The notes beneath the pieces were generated by a model, which was not told the origin of the DNA, did not search any database, and was given only the letters and a program-made list of their open reading frames with translations. The position numbers and the translations under genes are program-made. Source: Parvibacillus sp035426385 (lineage in GTDB: Bacteria > Bacteroidota > Bacteroidia > Chitinophagales > Saprospiraceae). From it: a stretch of 64,000 bases of DNA. The stretch lies in NCBI GenBank assembly GCA_035426385.1, contig DAOLZQ010000003.1, positions 1 through 64,000 on the forward strand, given 5' to 3'. This document shows positions 14,700 to 24,155 of this stretch, one piece after another (the first letter of the stretch is position 1; every line of letters begins with the position of its first letter).

Positions 14700-17600
14700 T
14701 TATAGTTTGATGTATTTTACTACTTGAAGCTTATTGCCACTGTTTATCTTGATAAAGTACATCCCCGGTGGATAATTCCTTAGATCGATAGATCGGTAAT
14801 TGTTACCTGATGTGGCAGTAAATTTCTCCGTTAATATTTTGGTAGAAGTAGAATTGACAACTTCAATTTCTGCATTACTTGTATTAGGCTGAGACCAATT
14901 GACATTGATACTTCCCAGTCCGGGATTAGGATAGATGATTGCAGCCAAATCAGTTTTTATTACTTTGTTTGCTACACTGTTATTATATCTAACATAAGTT
15001 CCCAACTCATCCGCTGAGGCACATTCAGGAGATAAATTATCAGCAGTTACACAGGCTTCACTATTCACAAAGACAGCGTCAACAAGATCCGCACGGTTGA
15101 TCCACCAGCCACCACCATTTGTGATACCTCCGCCAGCTGAACCGTACTTAAATTGAAGATAAATATCTTTGCCTTTAAGTTCATTTACGTCAAAAAATGA
15201 ATTGATGTACCCGTCAGACTGTCCACTAAATCCTAATAAGGACGGAACAGAAAAAGTAGTATAGGCTATGGGAATGAATGGACCACCACGATAAAACTCA
15301 TCGTGAAACCGATTGAAAATATTTCCATCAGTAGACCAATCTACGATGCCGCCATCTGTTCCGGCAAGCGTGCTGTATTTATGATTGATGATCAGCGAAG
15401 GATGTGACCCATTTATATTCATTGTTCTGTCGATCAGAAGTGAAGATTTATACGCTGCATTATCTGATTTGATTGCATAGACATTTTCACCATTTGGACC
15501 GGTCCCACTTTCAAACTTGAAGAATACATTTCCAGTCTCTGCACTGGTGATATATACATTATTGTCATCTGTTTCTATCGGGTCGGAAGCCATCAATATA
15601 GATTTATAGTCTGCATCTACTTTAACCTGATAACTGAAAATGTGGAACTCTCCCTTAGCAAGTGAATCAAGACTTAGAGTGACTATACCGTTGCTAAGCG
15701 TACCACCAGATCCGTCAACAAAGCTCGTATGTTCAGGAAGAAGATCAGTTACAGTAACAGTTTTTGAAGTCGAGGAAGTATAATTAGTTACTTTAATAGT
15801 AAGATCAATTATTCCTTCAGGGTCTACCTCTTTTGTCATTGTCTTGGAGATCAACAATTTATTGAGACAGAAAGGATAACTAGTATAATCTGATATATTG
15901 TCATTACGTGAATTTGAACTTCCCTGATCGGCAAAGTAACCCATTCCGCGGCGTGCAAATACTTCCCAAATAAGGCAGGTATTCTCTCCATTGTATAATA
16001 GTGAGTCTGCATCTAGAATAGCATCACGACCATCAAGCAGTCCCGGTCTGCAAGGTTGCAGTTTCATGCCTTGCATTACCAAGTTTACCGCCATTGAATT
16101 TCCACCTGTACCGCCGTACAGCAAATGGTCATCACCATATTTTTCAGTCATTTTCCAATATAGATCCCACAAAGTAGTTGCCCATATTTCACCCAGATAG
16201 TGCGGGCCGGTGCTGCCTATTATATCCTCCATAGTATGCGGGTTGATAGTCATATCTGTAGAGTAGGGATAAGTTCTGATACCTACGCCATTGGTGGGTT
16301 GTTCCAGCGCATATGTACCAATTCCTCTTGAGGTGGTTGCGACATCGCCTGGTCTTCTAGTTGTAACCAGAGCGAAGAAATCACTCCATCCTTCTCCCAT
16401 TTGTTCATCATTTGCCAAGCAACTTGTGTTTTGTGGTCCACCAGTCAAACGATTCGAGATACCATGTCCATACTCATGTGCAATGATGCCATTATCTAAA
16501 GAGGCATCAAGAAAAGCAGGTCCTGACGTCTCAGGTCTTTCAAACTTTGCAACTACTTCTTTCCCGTTAGCTAATTGCTGTTTGATGAGGTCACCTGTTG
16601 CTTTTGATACAAAGACAGAGGGGATATTGACAGAACCACCAGCGCTACCGCTTGCCATATTGATTACTGCATTTTCGAAATTTACGATGATGGCACCGAT
16701 AGCACCATTTTCTTGGGCATTATACACCTTCTGGCTGAAATCACACAGCCCTCTGTCGATTAGGACAATTTTACCTGCCATTTCAGCCGCATTTTCAGCT
16801 TCTTCGCAAAAGTTATGAGTTCCACCGGTAACGTCATTGGCATAAACAATAGCAGATTGAACAGGTGTAGAATTGATAGCCGGTCCGAAAGCAGCTGTAC
16901 CTACATCATATGAATTTTTGATCTCATCTGGAGCCGTTATTTCAAATATCGATGAACCTCGATCCCAGAGAAACATTCGCATTACTCCGCTACTACCATC
17001 TGTAGGTGTAGAAAAGTCAGCATTATTTTTTTCAGTTGTTCCATTTGAATATTGGGACAATGCTTGGACTTGATCACTATCTGCTCCTTTGTTGGTGTAA
17101 TTAATCCGCTGGAAGTTACCCGCTTCTTCATCGAGGCCAAAATGATAAGAGAAATCATGCATCATATTAACCATATAGAAAAGGTTGATGGCTGCTGCAT
17201 CTTTCGAAGAAGCAGGCTCATTTACGAAATCATATGGCTTATCAAAATTTAGTTCCTGACCACCATCCACATCATTATTTGGTTGATAATCACCATCGGC
17301 ATCATTGAAAGCATATACATTCTGGCCGTTAAGAGTCGTATTGTCAACTGATGGGGAACCGTCTGCATCGTGCCAACCGAAAGGCGATGCGATCGGATCA
17401 GATGGGTTGATAACCAGCTTGGAGGCTGCAAAAGAAGGTGCTTCCGCAGGAAGTTCGAAAACTCTATACTTTGCGTTCTCGGCGAGTGGATTGAAATGAC
17501 CGATTGGTTGATTCATTGTGATTGAAGGTGTATGGTCACATTGATCCTGCGAGTGAAGAAAACCCTCTCCGAACGAACAGGAAGTAGTCAGACTTTCTTT

Positions 17601-18194
17601 GTCAACGATACTTCCATCTGTGGCATCAACATATATTTGCCACATTTTTTCTCCTTTAGCAGGCATGACTTCCATTTCATAGACCAACTGAAGCTTGTTG
17701 TCCTTAGCAAGCCAGACCAGTTTTGGTTGGATCTTGTTCGGACTTAGCGCAGGAAAAATAAATTGAGAATTGGCAGGATCTATTGTGCGAGGAGACAATA
17801 CTAGAATACCAAAATATTCGGCGGCTTTCGTTACTGATTCGCCTATAGAAAGTCCGGGTTTTGCAGATAAGCTTGAGGTCGTATTAGTTTCAATAAAACG
17901 ACTTTGAGATTGTTTGATTACTCCGTCTTTTCCACGGTACAATGTAGTCTGTGCATTCTTAATCGGAATACCTTCCTTTTGCTGACCTACATAGTAATAA
18001 GTAATTCCTCTGCCTTCATCAGTATATTGATTTATCAGATATAAATCAGACTGAGCGTTCATTTTTAGCTTTTCAGCGTTCTGTTGTAGAGAAAAGTAAT
18101 TTGAAATCTCAGGAGGCAAGCTCTTACTTTGGCCAAAAAGTGCAATATTTGCCCATAGCAGTAGCAAGGCGATACAAATCGAATTTAGTTTCAT
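14700..18194 (-). CDS. Secreted M36 (fungalysin) metalloprotease with PA, DUF11-like and T9SS sorting domains
   Basis: 1164 residues. Signal peptide (C-I-A-L-L-L-L-W-A-N, cut after L-F-G-Q), then an FTP-type propeptide to about 200. The M36 peptidase is interrupted by a protease-associated domain near 440-545 (I-V-L-I-D-R-G-L-C-D-F). The zinc site is H-E-Y-G-H at residues 573-577, followed by G-E-G-W-S-D-F with the third ligand. After it come a DUF11-like repeat (V-D-P-E-G-I-I-D-L-T) and a beta-rich domain. The last 75 residues are a T9SS type A sorting domain (I-I-Y-P-N-P-G). It degrades extracellular protein and is probably autoprocessed. The ATG at 18194 starts the signal peptide; upstream in-frame Met codons would add a divergent leader that hides it. 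Confidence 0.93.
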   Translation of the reverse strand: MKLNSICIALLLLWANIALFGQSKSLPPEISNYFSLQQNAEKLKMNAQSDLYLINQYTDEGRGITYYYVGQQKEGIPIKNAQTTLYRGKDGVIKQSQSRFIETNTTSSLSAKPGLSIGESVTKAAEYFGILVLSPRTIDPANSQFIFPALSPNKIQPKLVWLAKDNKLQLVYEMEVMPAKGEKMWQIYVDATDGSIVDKESLTTSCSFGEGFLHSQDQCDHTPSITMNQPIGHFNPLAENAKYRVFELPAEAPSFAASKLVINPSDPIASPFGWHDADGSPSVDNTTLNGQNVYAFNDADGDYQPNNDVDGGQELNFDKPYDFVNEPASSKDAAAINLFYMVNMMHDFSYHFGLDEEAGNFQRINYTNKGADSDQVQALSQYSNGTTEKNNADFSTPTDGSSGVMRMFLWDRGSSIFEITAPDEIKNSYDVGTAAFGPAINSTPVQSAIVYANDVTGGTHNFCEEAENAAEMAGKIVLIDRGLCDFSQKVYNAQENGAIGAIIVNFENAVINMASGSAGGSVNIPSVFVSKATGDLIKQQLANGKEVVAKFERPETSGPAFLDASLDNGIIAHEYGHGISNRLTGGPQNTSCLANDEQMGEGWSDFFALVTTRRPGDVATTSRGIGTYALEQPTNGVGIRTYPYSTDMTINPHTMEDIIGSTGPHYLGEIWATTLWDLYWKMTEKYGDDHLLYGGTGGNSMAVNLVMQGMKLQPCRPGLLDGRDAILDADSLLYNGENTCLIWEVFARRGMGYFADQGSSNSRNDNISDYTSYPFCLNKLLISKTMTKEVDPEGIIDLTIKVTNYTSSTSKTVTVTDLLPEHTSFVDGSGGTLSNGIVTLSLDSLAKGEFHIFSYQVKVDADYKSILMASDPIETDDNNVYITSAETGNVFFKFESGTGPNGENVYAIKSDNAAYKSSLLIDRTMNINGSHPSLIINHKYSTLAGTDGGIVDWSTDGNIFNRFHDEFYRGGPFIPIAYTTFSVPSLLGFSGQSDGYINSFFDVNELKGKDIYLQFKYGSAGGGITNGGGWWINRADLVDAVFVNSEACVTADNLSPECASADELGTYVRYNNSVANKVIKTDLAAIIYPNPGLGSINVNWSQPNTSNAEIEVVNSTSTKILTEKFTATSGNNYRSIDLRNYPPGMYFIKINSGNKLQVVKYIKL

Positions 18195-18272
18195 GAAATA
18201 GTTGTTATTGGTACGACGGTTTAAAAAGAAGATAAAGATAAAATTAATTTTAAAATACAATGTTTGATATCT

Positions 18273-19025
18273 ATGAGTAACGAATTACAAAAAATCATTT
18301 TTGGCCGCAATCCGGTACTGGAAGCCATCAAATCTAACTTAGCCATTGAAAAAATACTTATTTCGACTACAGGTGACAGAGTCTTTGAAAAGGAAATCCG
18401 CACTCATTTATATGGTAAGGAGATAGAACTTCAGTTCGTTCCGAAAGAGCGTCTGAATAAATATACAGCTTCCAATCATCAAGGGGTAGTAGCAATCATA
18501 AATGAATATGTCTATGCGCAGTTGGATGAGATTATCAGCGGTGTAAAAGAAAATGCGCTGTTCCTTTTGTTGGACCAGCTCACCGATATTCGAAATTTTG
18601 GTGCTATAGCACGGTCTGCGCTGATCGGTGGATGTGATGGTATCATTATCCCGGCATCTCATAGCGTGAAGGTCACTGAAGATGCCATGAAATCATCAGC
18701 AGGCGCATTAGCCAGAATTCCTGTATGTAAAGTAAATTCACTGCACGAAGCAGCTGATATGCTGGGTAGTGCTGGGATTAGCCTATTTGCGGCAGCCGGA
18801 GAAGCAGATAAGAAATTATATGAGCTTAGTTTCAATCAGCCTTGCGCCATAGTGTTGGGTTCAGAAAAATCCGGTGTATCAAAGAACCTGCTTTCACGTG
18901 CAGATGAACAATTCAGTATTCCACAAAATGATTTATTAGATTCTTACAATGTATCTGTCTCGGCGGGAATAATACTCTATCAGGTATATTTATCCAGAAA
19001 TTTAAAATTTACATATGCGAAATAG
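18273..19025 (+). CDS. rlmB: 23S rRNA (guanosine(2251)-2'-O)-methyltransferase RlmB
   Basis: 250 residues of the SPOUT/TrmH family. The substrate-binding N-domain begins with I-I-F-G-R-N-P-V-L-E-A-I, diagnostic for RlmB. The knotted catalytic domain has motif 1 D-I-R-N-F-G-A-I-A-R-S-A, motif 2 I-V-L-G-S-E-K-S-G-V, and motif 3 D-S-Y-N-V-S-V-S-A-G. It methylates the ribose of G2251 (E. coli numbering) in the peptidyl-transferase P loop using SAM. The ATG at 18273 is preferred over a TTG three codons upstream. Its end overlaps the TraB-family gene by 11 bases, and an overlapping series of four genes follows. Confidence 0.92.
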   Translation: MSNELQKIIFGRNPVLEAIKSNLAIEKILISTTGDRVFEKEIRTHLYGKEIELQFVPKERLNKYTASNHQGVVAIINEYVYAQLDEIISGVKENALFLLLDQLTDIRNFGAIARSALIGGCDGIIIPASHSVKVTEDAMKSSAGALARIPVCKVNSLHEAADMLGSAGISLFAAAGEADKKLYELSFNQPCAIVLGSEKSGVSKNLLSRADEQFSIPQNDLLDSYNVSVSAGIILYQVYLSRNLKFTYAK

Positions 19026-19902
19026 TCCATTATTATTTTTACTACTGCTGCTCGTAGCATGCAATACATCGAAAAAAGAGGTTAGTGTTACTTCTTCACC
19101 CAATTATAACCAAAGCCTCCTATGGAAGATAGAGGCTCCAGGTGCTAACCGCCCCAGTTATTTATTTGGAACCATACACCTGATACCTCAGGATAAGTTT
19201 TTATTTACTTCAGCGATGGAGCGTGCATTTAGCCAGTCTGACGAGGTGATGTTTGAAGTAGACATCAATGATATGAAGGATATGAGTAAAATGATGGAGA
19301 TGATGCAACTGGCAATGATGCCGGGAGATACCACTTTAAAGGATTTGTTGACAGTATCTGAATATGAAATGGTTCAAAAAAAGCTGGGGGATGGAATGTC
19401 ACTGATGATGCTCGAACGTATCAAGCCACTCTTTTTGTCAGCTCTTGGCATGGAAAATATGTCTGAGGTCAAAGACAATATGAAGTCATACGAATTTGAA
19501 TTGGCAACGAAAGCAGATTCTTCCGGCAAGAAAGTGCTGGGCCTTGAAACCATCGAAGAGCAAATGAGTGCGATCGATAAGATCCCACTTACTGTTCAAG
19601 CTAAGATGTTGGTAGAATCAATGCAGTCCAAGGGGAATGATGAATATAATGACTTGCTTAAAGCTTATCTAGCGCAAGACCTGGATGCTCTCAATGGACT
19701 TATGGGTGATCAGATGGATCCGGCTTTAGGGTACATGGATCCATTATTGAAAAACCGGAATTATAATTGGATAAGCCGCATCCAAAAGCAAATATCTGCC
19801 CACCCAACCTTTATCGCTGTAGGTGCCGGGCATTTGCCTGGAAAAGATGGTGTAATAAATCTGCTCCGGCAGAATGGAATAAGAGTTACCCCAATCAGAT
19901 GA
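19015..19902 (+). CDS. TraB/GumN (TIKI-like) family lipoprotein
   Basis: 295 residues. The signal peptide ends in a lipobox, L-L-V-A-C at residues 13-17, so it is an outer- or inner-membrane lipoprotein. The body is a TraB/GumN domain: L-F-G-T-I-H-L-I near 45-52 with the GxxH motif, Met-rich helices in the middle, and A-V-G-A-G-H-L-P-G with the second conserved His near the end. Animal homologues (TIKI) are metal-dependent proteases; bacterial members are mostly uncharacterised. The start overlaps rlmB by 11 bases, and the stop overlaps the YjbR gene (ATGA). Confidence 0.85.
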   Translation: MRNSPLLFLLLLLVACNTSKKEVSVTSSPNYNQSLLWKIEAPGANRPSYLFGTIHLIPQDKFLFTSAMERAFSQSDEVMFEVDINDMKDMSKMMEMMQLAMMPGDTTLKDLLTVSEYEMVQKKLGDGMSLMMLERIKPLFLSALGMENMSEVKDNMKSYEFELATKADSSGKKVLGLETIEEQMSAIDKIPLTVQAKMLVESMQSKGNDEYNDLLKAYLAQDLDALNGLMGDQMDPALGYMDPLLKNRNYNWISRIQKQISAHPTFIAVGAGHLPGKDGVINLLRQNGIRVTPIR

Positions 19903-20261
19903 ACATTGAAGAAATAAGGGCTTATTGTTTGGCAAAGCCTTTTAGCGATGAGGCATTTCCATTTGGTGAAAGCACTATGGTGTTTAGAGTGTTGGAAAAA
20001 ATGTTCGTTCTATATGGCCTTGAAAATATTGATCCATCCATTAATCTGAAGTGCGATCCGGAGTATGCTATTGAACTTCGAGAACGATATCCTTCCATCA
20101 CACCGGGGTATCATATGAGTAAAAAAATGTGGAATACAATCTATATCAATGAATTAAATAATGATCTTCTGCTCCGTCGTCTTATTGACCATTCTTTCAA
20201 TGAAGTCGTAAAGGGCCTGCCAAAATACAAACAGGCCTTGATCAAAGGTCTTGAAAAATGA
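19899..20261 (+). CDS. MmcQ/YjbR family protein
   Basis: 120 residues. The N-terminus M-N-I-E-E-I-R-A-Y-C-L-A-K-P and the later M-S-K-K-M-W-N-T-I-Y-I are typical of the small MmcQ/YjbR family, which adopts a double-wing DNA-binding-like fold. No function is established for most members. The start at 19899 overlaps the previous stop in ATGA, so a longer frame from 19767 inside the TraB gene is rejected. Its own end overlaps the FAD oxidoreductase start in ATGA. Confidence 0.85.
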   Translation: MNIEEIRAYCLAKPFSDEAFPFGESTMVFRVLEKMFVLYGLENIDPSINLKCDPEYAIELRERYPSITPGYHMSKKMWNTIYINELNNDLLLRRLIDHSFNEVVKGLPKYKQALIKGLEK

Positions 20262-21313
20262 GCATATTGATCGTAGGAGGTGGAATAGCAGGAATTGCAA
20301 TTCATTTTAGATTAAGACAAGCGGGGATAGATGCCCATATGATGGATCAAGCACTGGAAGGAAACTCTTCCCGAGCCGCTGCAGGCATTATAAATCCACT
20401 GACAGGATCGAACTTTGCCAAGAGTTGGAATTTTGATTATTTACTACCTGAATTATTTAGTTTTTATGAGGATGTCTCCCAGCTCTTAGGCGTAAATGTT
20501 CTGAAAAAACTTGATTTCAACAGATATTTAAATTCTTTGAGTCAGGTGAATGCTTGGTTAATGAAGACGACACTTTCTGACTATGAGCCTTATTGTGGTC
20601 AGGCAGACCCGATATCGGTTGAGAAAAATAAAAAGAACTTGTACAAAGTAAAAGTTGAGAATGCCTATCATGTAAATATGATGACATTGATAGACGGCTA
20701 TCATAGCCTCCTAAGAAAGGAAGGACTGTTTACAGAGGGAATCATAGCGTATGATCAGGTATTTCCCGATGGAGAGGTAGTAAGGATAAGTAAAGACGTC
20801 TGGGATCAGGTAATATTCTGTGAGGGATGGAGGGTCAATAATAATCCATTCTTCAACTATTTACCGGTCATACCAAACTGGGGTCAGGCATTAGTATTAA
20901 AGAACAGAGATTCAATAGTAGATAGAGCTGATAGATTCAAAAATTTATTGTGCTACCAGACTCCCGAACATTGTTGGTACGGAGCTACAATGAGGCCGGT
21001 GGAGGGCTTGCCGGCAGATTTTAACTCATATCCACAGAGTTTAGAAGATGATTTTATTCAAGATTATGATCAGGCACCTGAAATACTCGATATTAAGAGT
21101 GGTCTGAGACCTACTGTGCGTGATAGAAAGCCGATCATAGGCAGACATCCGGCTCATCCTCGTCTGATGTGTTTCAATGGGCTTGGTACGAAAGGCGCTT
21201 CGTTGGCGCCTTGGTTGTCGGGTTTATTACCTGGCTATCTTAGCGAATCAGCAATCCTACCTGCAGAGGTCGATATTAGGCGGTTTGATCATTTATGGTC
21301 GAAGATCCATTAA
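20258..21313 (+). CDS. FAD-dependent oxidoreductase, DAO family
   Basis: 351 residues. The N-terminal Rossmann motif I-L-I-V-G-G-G-I-A-G-I-A binds FAD. S-R-A-A-A-G-I-I-N-P-L-T-G follows, as in glycine/D-amino-acid oxidases and MnmC-like proteins. Near the C-terminus G-L-R-P-T-V-R-D-R-K-P-I-I-G and N-G-L-G-T-K-G complete the FAD site. It should oxidise an amine or amino acid, but the natural substrate cannot be read. It is the last of four overlapping genes headed by rlmB, an assortment with no obvious common pathway. Confidence 0.85.
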   Translation: MSILIVGGGIAGIAIHFRLRQAGIDAHMMDQALEGNSSRAAAGIINPLTGSNFAKSWNFDYLLPELFSFYEDVSQLLGVNVLKKLDFNRYLNSLSQVNAWLMKTTLSDYEPYCGQADPISVEKNKKNLYKVKVENAYHVNMMTLIDGYHSLLRKEGLFTEGIIAYDQVFPDGEVVRISKDVWDQVIFCEGWRVNNNPFFNYLPVIPNWGQALVLKNRDSIVDRADRFKNLLCYQTPEHCWYGATMRPVEGLPADFNSYPQSLEDDFIQDYDQAPEILDIKSGLRPTVRDRKPIIGRHPAHPRLMCFNGLGTKGASLAPWLSGLLPGYLSESAILPAEVDIRRFDHLWSKIH

Positions 21314-21360
21314 TGCAACTAATCAAGTATATGAATCGTTATATTTTCCAAAATCCGGCA

Positions 21361-22653
21361 ATGAATTTAATTAGACGCTTAGCGCTATCTTTTTTGTTAT
21401 TTTTTGTTCTAAACAACGCATTTGGGTCTTACATCTTCATTCCCATGAATCCCAATCAGGCTAATCATTTGAAAGCGTATGGAATCGTATATTGGACACT
21501 TGCTCAGGGTGCTGAATGTTGGTGGTTATTAAACTATGAGGGTGGTAGTTTTGTGCTCCCCAACAGTGCCAGTATAGAAAAAGAATGTCGTACTCGTGGG
21601 GTAACTTATAGTGTGATTAGCGATGGCCAGTTTAATGGAATATTGCAGGAGATCAATGATCCTGATGTCAACATGGATGCTATGAAACTGGAAAAGGCAC
21701 CACGCATAGCAGTTTATACACCGGATGTAAATGACCAGGGTGAAGAGATTCGACCGTGGGATGATGCAGTAACTCTTGCACTAACTTATGCGGAGATTCC
21801 ATTTGACAAAGTGTACGACCGGGAAATTATTGAAGGAAAGTTAGTGAAATATGATTGGCTTCACTTACATCACGAAGATTTCACAGGCCAATATGGTAAA
21901 TTCTATGCTTCTCAACATACAAAACCATGGTACAAGAATAATCAGGTCAAGCAGGAAGCATTGGCTAAAGAACTGGGCTTTGCTAAGGTATCCCAACTAA
22001 AGCTCTCAGTAGCGAAAGCCATCAAGCAATATGTGGGAGGTGGAGGATTCATGTTTGCCATGTGCAGTGCTACTGATAGCTATGATATTGCTTTGGCAGC
22101 AGAGGGAGTTGATATCTGTGACGTAGTATATGACGGAGATGCGGCAGATCCGAATGCCCAAAAGAAAATTGACTATGACAATTGCCTCGCATTTACGGCT
22201 TTTGATCTGGTCATGAACCCTATGATCTACGAATTCTCGAGTATTGATAATGACGCATCAGTCAGGCAGAGAACCATCAAACCGGAAGAGGATTATTTTA
22301 CCTTGTTTGACTTTTCAGCAAAATGGGATCCAGTACCGACTATGCTTACTCAGAATCACACCCGCACCATCAAGGGATTCATGGGACAAACAACTGCTTT
22401 TATACGTAATTATATCAAACCCAATGTACTTATCATGGGTGATCTGAAAGCAGCCAATGAAGCTCGTTATATTCATGGAGAATTTGGTAAAGGCCAGTGG
22501 ACATTTTACGGAGGTCATGATCCAGAAGATTATCAGCATTTGGTAGGAGATCCACCGACCGACCTTTCATTGCATCCCAACTCTCCCGGATACAGACTGA
22601 TACTCAATAACGTATTGTTTCCGGCAGCTAAAAAGCAAAAACAAAAAACCTAA
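21361..22653 (+). CDS. Conserved Bacteroidota exported protein (often mislabelled asparagine synthetase B)
   Basis: 430 residues with a signal peptide (L-A-L-S-F-L-L-F-F-V, cut near N-A-F-G-S). I recall close relatives across Bacteroidota under the name asparagine synthetase B. The sequence does not support that name: there is no N-terminal Cys nucleophile of a class II glutaminase and no SGG-D PPi-loop. Visible landmarks are H-L-K-A-Y-G-I-V-Y-W, D-W-L-H-L-H-H-E-D-F-T-G-Q, G-G-G-F-M-F-A-M-C-S-A-T-D-S and Y-G-G-H-D-P-E-D-Y-Q-H. The last two resemble class I glutamine-amidotransferase/ThuA-like folds. It is probably a periplasmic or surface protein of unknown activity. The ATG at 21361 starts the signal peptide; earlier in-frame Met codons overlap the previous gene. 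Confidence 0.75.
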   Translation: MNLIRRLALSFLLFFVLNNAFGSYIFIPMNPNQANHLKAYGIVYWTLAQGAECWWLLNYEGGSFVLPNSASIEKECRTRGVTYSVISDGQFNGILQEINDPDVNMDAMKLEKAPRIAVYTPDVNDQGEEIRPWDDAVTLALTYAEIPFDKVYDREIIEGKLVKYDWLHLHHEDFTGQYGKFYASQHTKPWYKNNQVKQEALAKELGFAKVSQLKLSVAKAIKQYVGGGGFMFAMCSATDSYDIALAAEGVDICDVVYDGDAADPNAQKKIDYDNCLAFTAFDLVMNPMIYEFSSIDNDASVRQRTIKPEEDYFTLFDFSAKWDPVPTMLTQNHTRTIKGFMGQTTAFIRNYIKPNVLIMGDLKAANEARYIHGEFGKGQWTFYGGHDPEDYQHLVGDPPTDLSLHPNSPGYRLILNNVLFPAAKKQKQKT

Positions 22654-22657
22654 AGAG

Positions 22658-22671
22658 TCAAGTTTACTTGA
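22658..22671. promoter_or_regulatory. Short palindrome upstream of lpdA
   Basis: TCAAGT-TT-ACTTGA is a perfect 6-bp inverted repeat with a 2-base centre, 28 bases before the lpdA -7 element. It could be an operator, but there is no regulator gene nearby, and one short palindrome can occur by chance. Confidence 0.2.
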
Positions 22672-22698
22672 AAATAACCCTCATAAGGTCACCTTTAT

Positions 22699-22706
22699 TA
22701 TCTTTG
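22699..22706 (+). promoter_or_regulatory. Bacteroidota -7 element TATCTTTG before lpdA
   Basis: Full TAnnTTTG match 28 bases before the lpdA ATG, giving a leader of about 24 bases. No TTTG at the standard -33 spacing is seen. Confidence 0.45.
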
Positions 22707-22734
22707 TGCCACACCAAAAAAGATGTGATTCAAA

Positions 22735-24135
22735 ATGGCAGAATATAATGTATTGGTTATCGGCTCAGGACCGGGTGGTTATGTAGCAGCTATTCGAGCT
22801 ACTCAGTTGGGGTTTAAGACGGCTGTAGTCGAAAGAAGCGAACTGGGTGGTATATGTCTCAATTGGGGTTGTATTCCTACCAAAGCATTACTAAAGAGTG
22901 CGCAGGTGTTTGATTATCTTAGACATGCTGAGGATTATGGAATTAATGCCTCGGTGGAAGGTGTTGATTTCAACAAAGTCATCGAAAGAAGCCGAAATGT
23001 GGCTAATGGAATGAGCAAAGGCATCCAGTTTTTATTTAAGAAAAATAAGATAGACAGTATCTCAGGTACCGCTTTACTTCAGCCCGGCAATAAAGTTGAA
23101 GTTACTGCTGCGGATGGCAGTAAGAGAATCATTACTGCTGAGCACATCATTATAGCAACAGGAGGACGATCTAAGGCGCTTCCTAATATTCCTATTGATG
23201 GTGAGCATATCATCGGATACCGAGAGGCTTTGGTATTGAAGCAAATACCTGCCAACTTAGTAGTGATAGGAGCAGGTGCCATAGGTGTAGAATTCGCAGA
23301 TTTCTATCGCTCTATGGGCAGTGAAGTTACTATTATAGAGTTCATGGAACAGGGTCTCGTGCCGCGTGAAGACGCTGAAGTATCCAGAGAATTGGCAAGG
23401 GCTTTTAAGAAAAAGGGCATAAAAGTATTGGCTAATTCTGCTGTAGAAAAAGTAGAAATTGTCGACAGTAAGAAAGTAGTTACTGTAAAAAATCGTGCAT
23501 CAGGTGAGATCACATCGATCGAATGCGATATCGTACTATCTGCTACCGGAGTGACTCCCAATATCGAGAATCAAGGATTGGAAGCTACCGGCATTAAAGT
23601 AGAAAAGGGGTTTATAGAAGTCGATGAATTCTATCGAACCTCGCAACCCGGTTATTATGCTATTGGTGATGTGATCAATACTCAAGCGCTTGCTCACGTG
23701 GCTAGTGCAGAGGGTATCACATGTGTAGAAAAGATCAAAGGTATGTCAGTCGAACCCATCGACTACAATAATATACCCGGCTGTACATACTGTTCGCCGG
23801 AGGTAGCTTCTGTAGGCTATACTGAGCAGGCCGCCAAAGATGCCGGCTATGAACTAAGAGTAGGTAAATTTCCTTTTTCTGCTTCTGGGAAGGCGGCAGC
23901 TGCCGGAACTAAGGAAGGATTTATCAAGCTGATCTTTGATGCTAAATATGGTGAGTTACTTGGAGCACACTTTATCGGTGCTACTGTGACTGAGATGATT
24001 GCTGAGATAGTTGTCGCCCGAAAACTGGAGACTACCGGTCATGAGCTCATCAAATCTATTCATCCACATCCGACTATGTCAGAAGCTATTATGGAAGCTG
24101 CTGCAGCAGCCTATGGAGAAGTAATACATATATAA
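22735..24135 (+). CDS. lpdA: Dihydrolipoyl dehydrogenase
   Basis: 466 residues, the normal E3 length. FAD-binding G-S-G-P-G-G-Y (10-16), redox disulfide C41-L-N-W-G-C46 followed by I-P-T-K, NAD-binding G-A-G-A-I-G-V-E-F (about 180-188), second FAD motif Y-A-I-G-D-V, and the dimer-interface dyad H445/E450 in H-P-H-P-T-M-S-E. It re-oxidises dihydrolipoamide of the pyruvate, 2-oxoglutarate or branched-chain dehydrogenase complexes, or of the glycine cleavage system. E1 and E2 genes are not in the window. It is followed after 20 bases by the arginine decarboxylase gene, possibly on the same mRNA. Confidence 0.95.
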   Translation: MAEYNVLVIGSGPGGYVAAIRATQLGFKTAVVERSELGGICLNWGCIPTKALLKSAQVFDYLRHAEDYGINASVEGVDFNKVIERSRNVANGMSKGIQFLFKKNKIDSISGTALLQPGNKVEVTAADGSKRIITAEHIIIATGGRSKALPNIPIDGEHIIGYREALVLKQIPANLVVIGAGAIGVEFADFYRSMGSEVTIIEFMEQGLVPREDAEVSRELARAFKKKGIKVLANSAVEKVEIVDSKKVVTVKNRASGEITSIECDIVLSATGVTPNIENQGLEATGIKVEKGFIEVDEFYRTSQPGYYAIGDVINTQALAHVASAEGITCVEKIKGMSVEPIDYNNIPGCTYCSPEVASVGYTEQAAKDAGYELRVGKFPFSASGKAAAAGTKEGFIKLIFDAKYGELLGAHFIGATVTEMIAEIVVARKLETTGHELIKSIHPHPTMSEAIMEAAAAAYGEVIHI

Positions 24136-24155
24136 GCTGATACTAAATAAGATTA

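Noticed and set aside
19767..19898. Longer N-terminus for the YjbR protein
   Set aside because: It overlaps the TraB-family coding region; the family start M-N-I-E-E-I fits ATG 19899.
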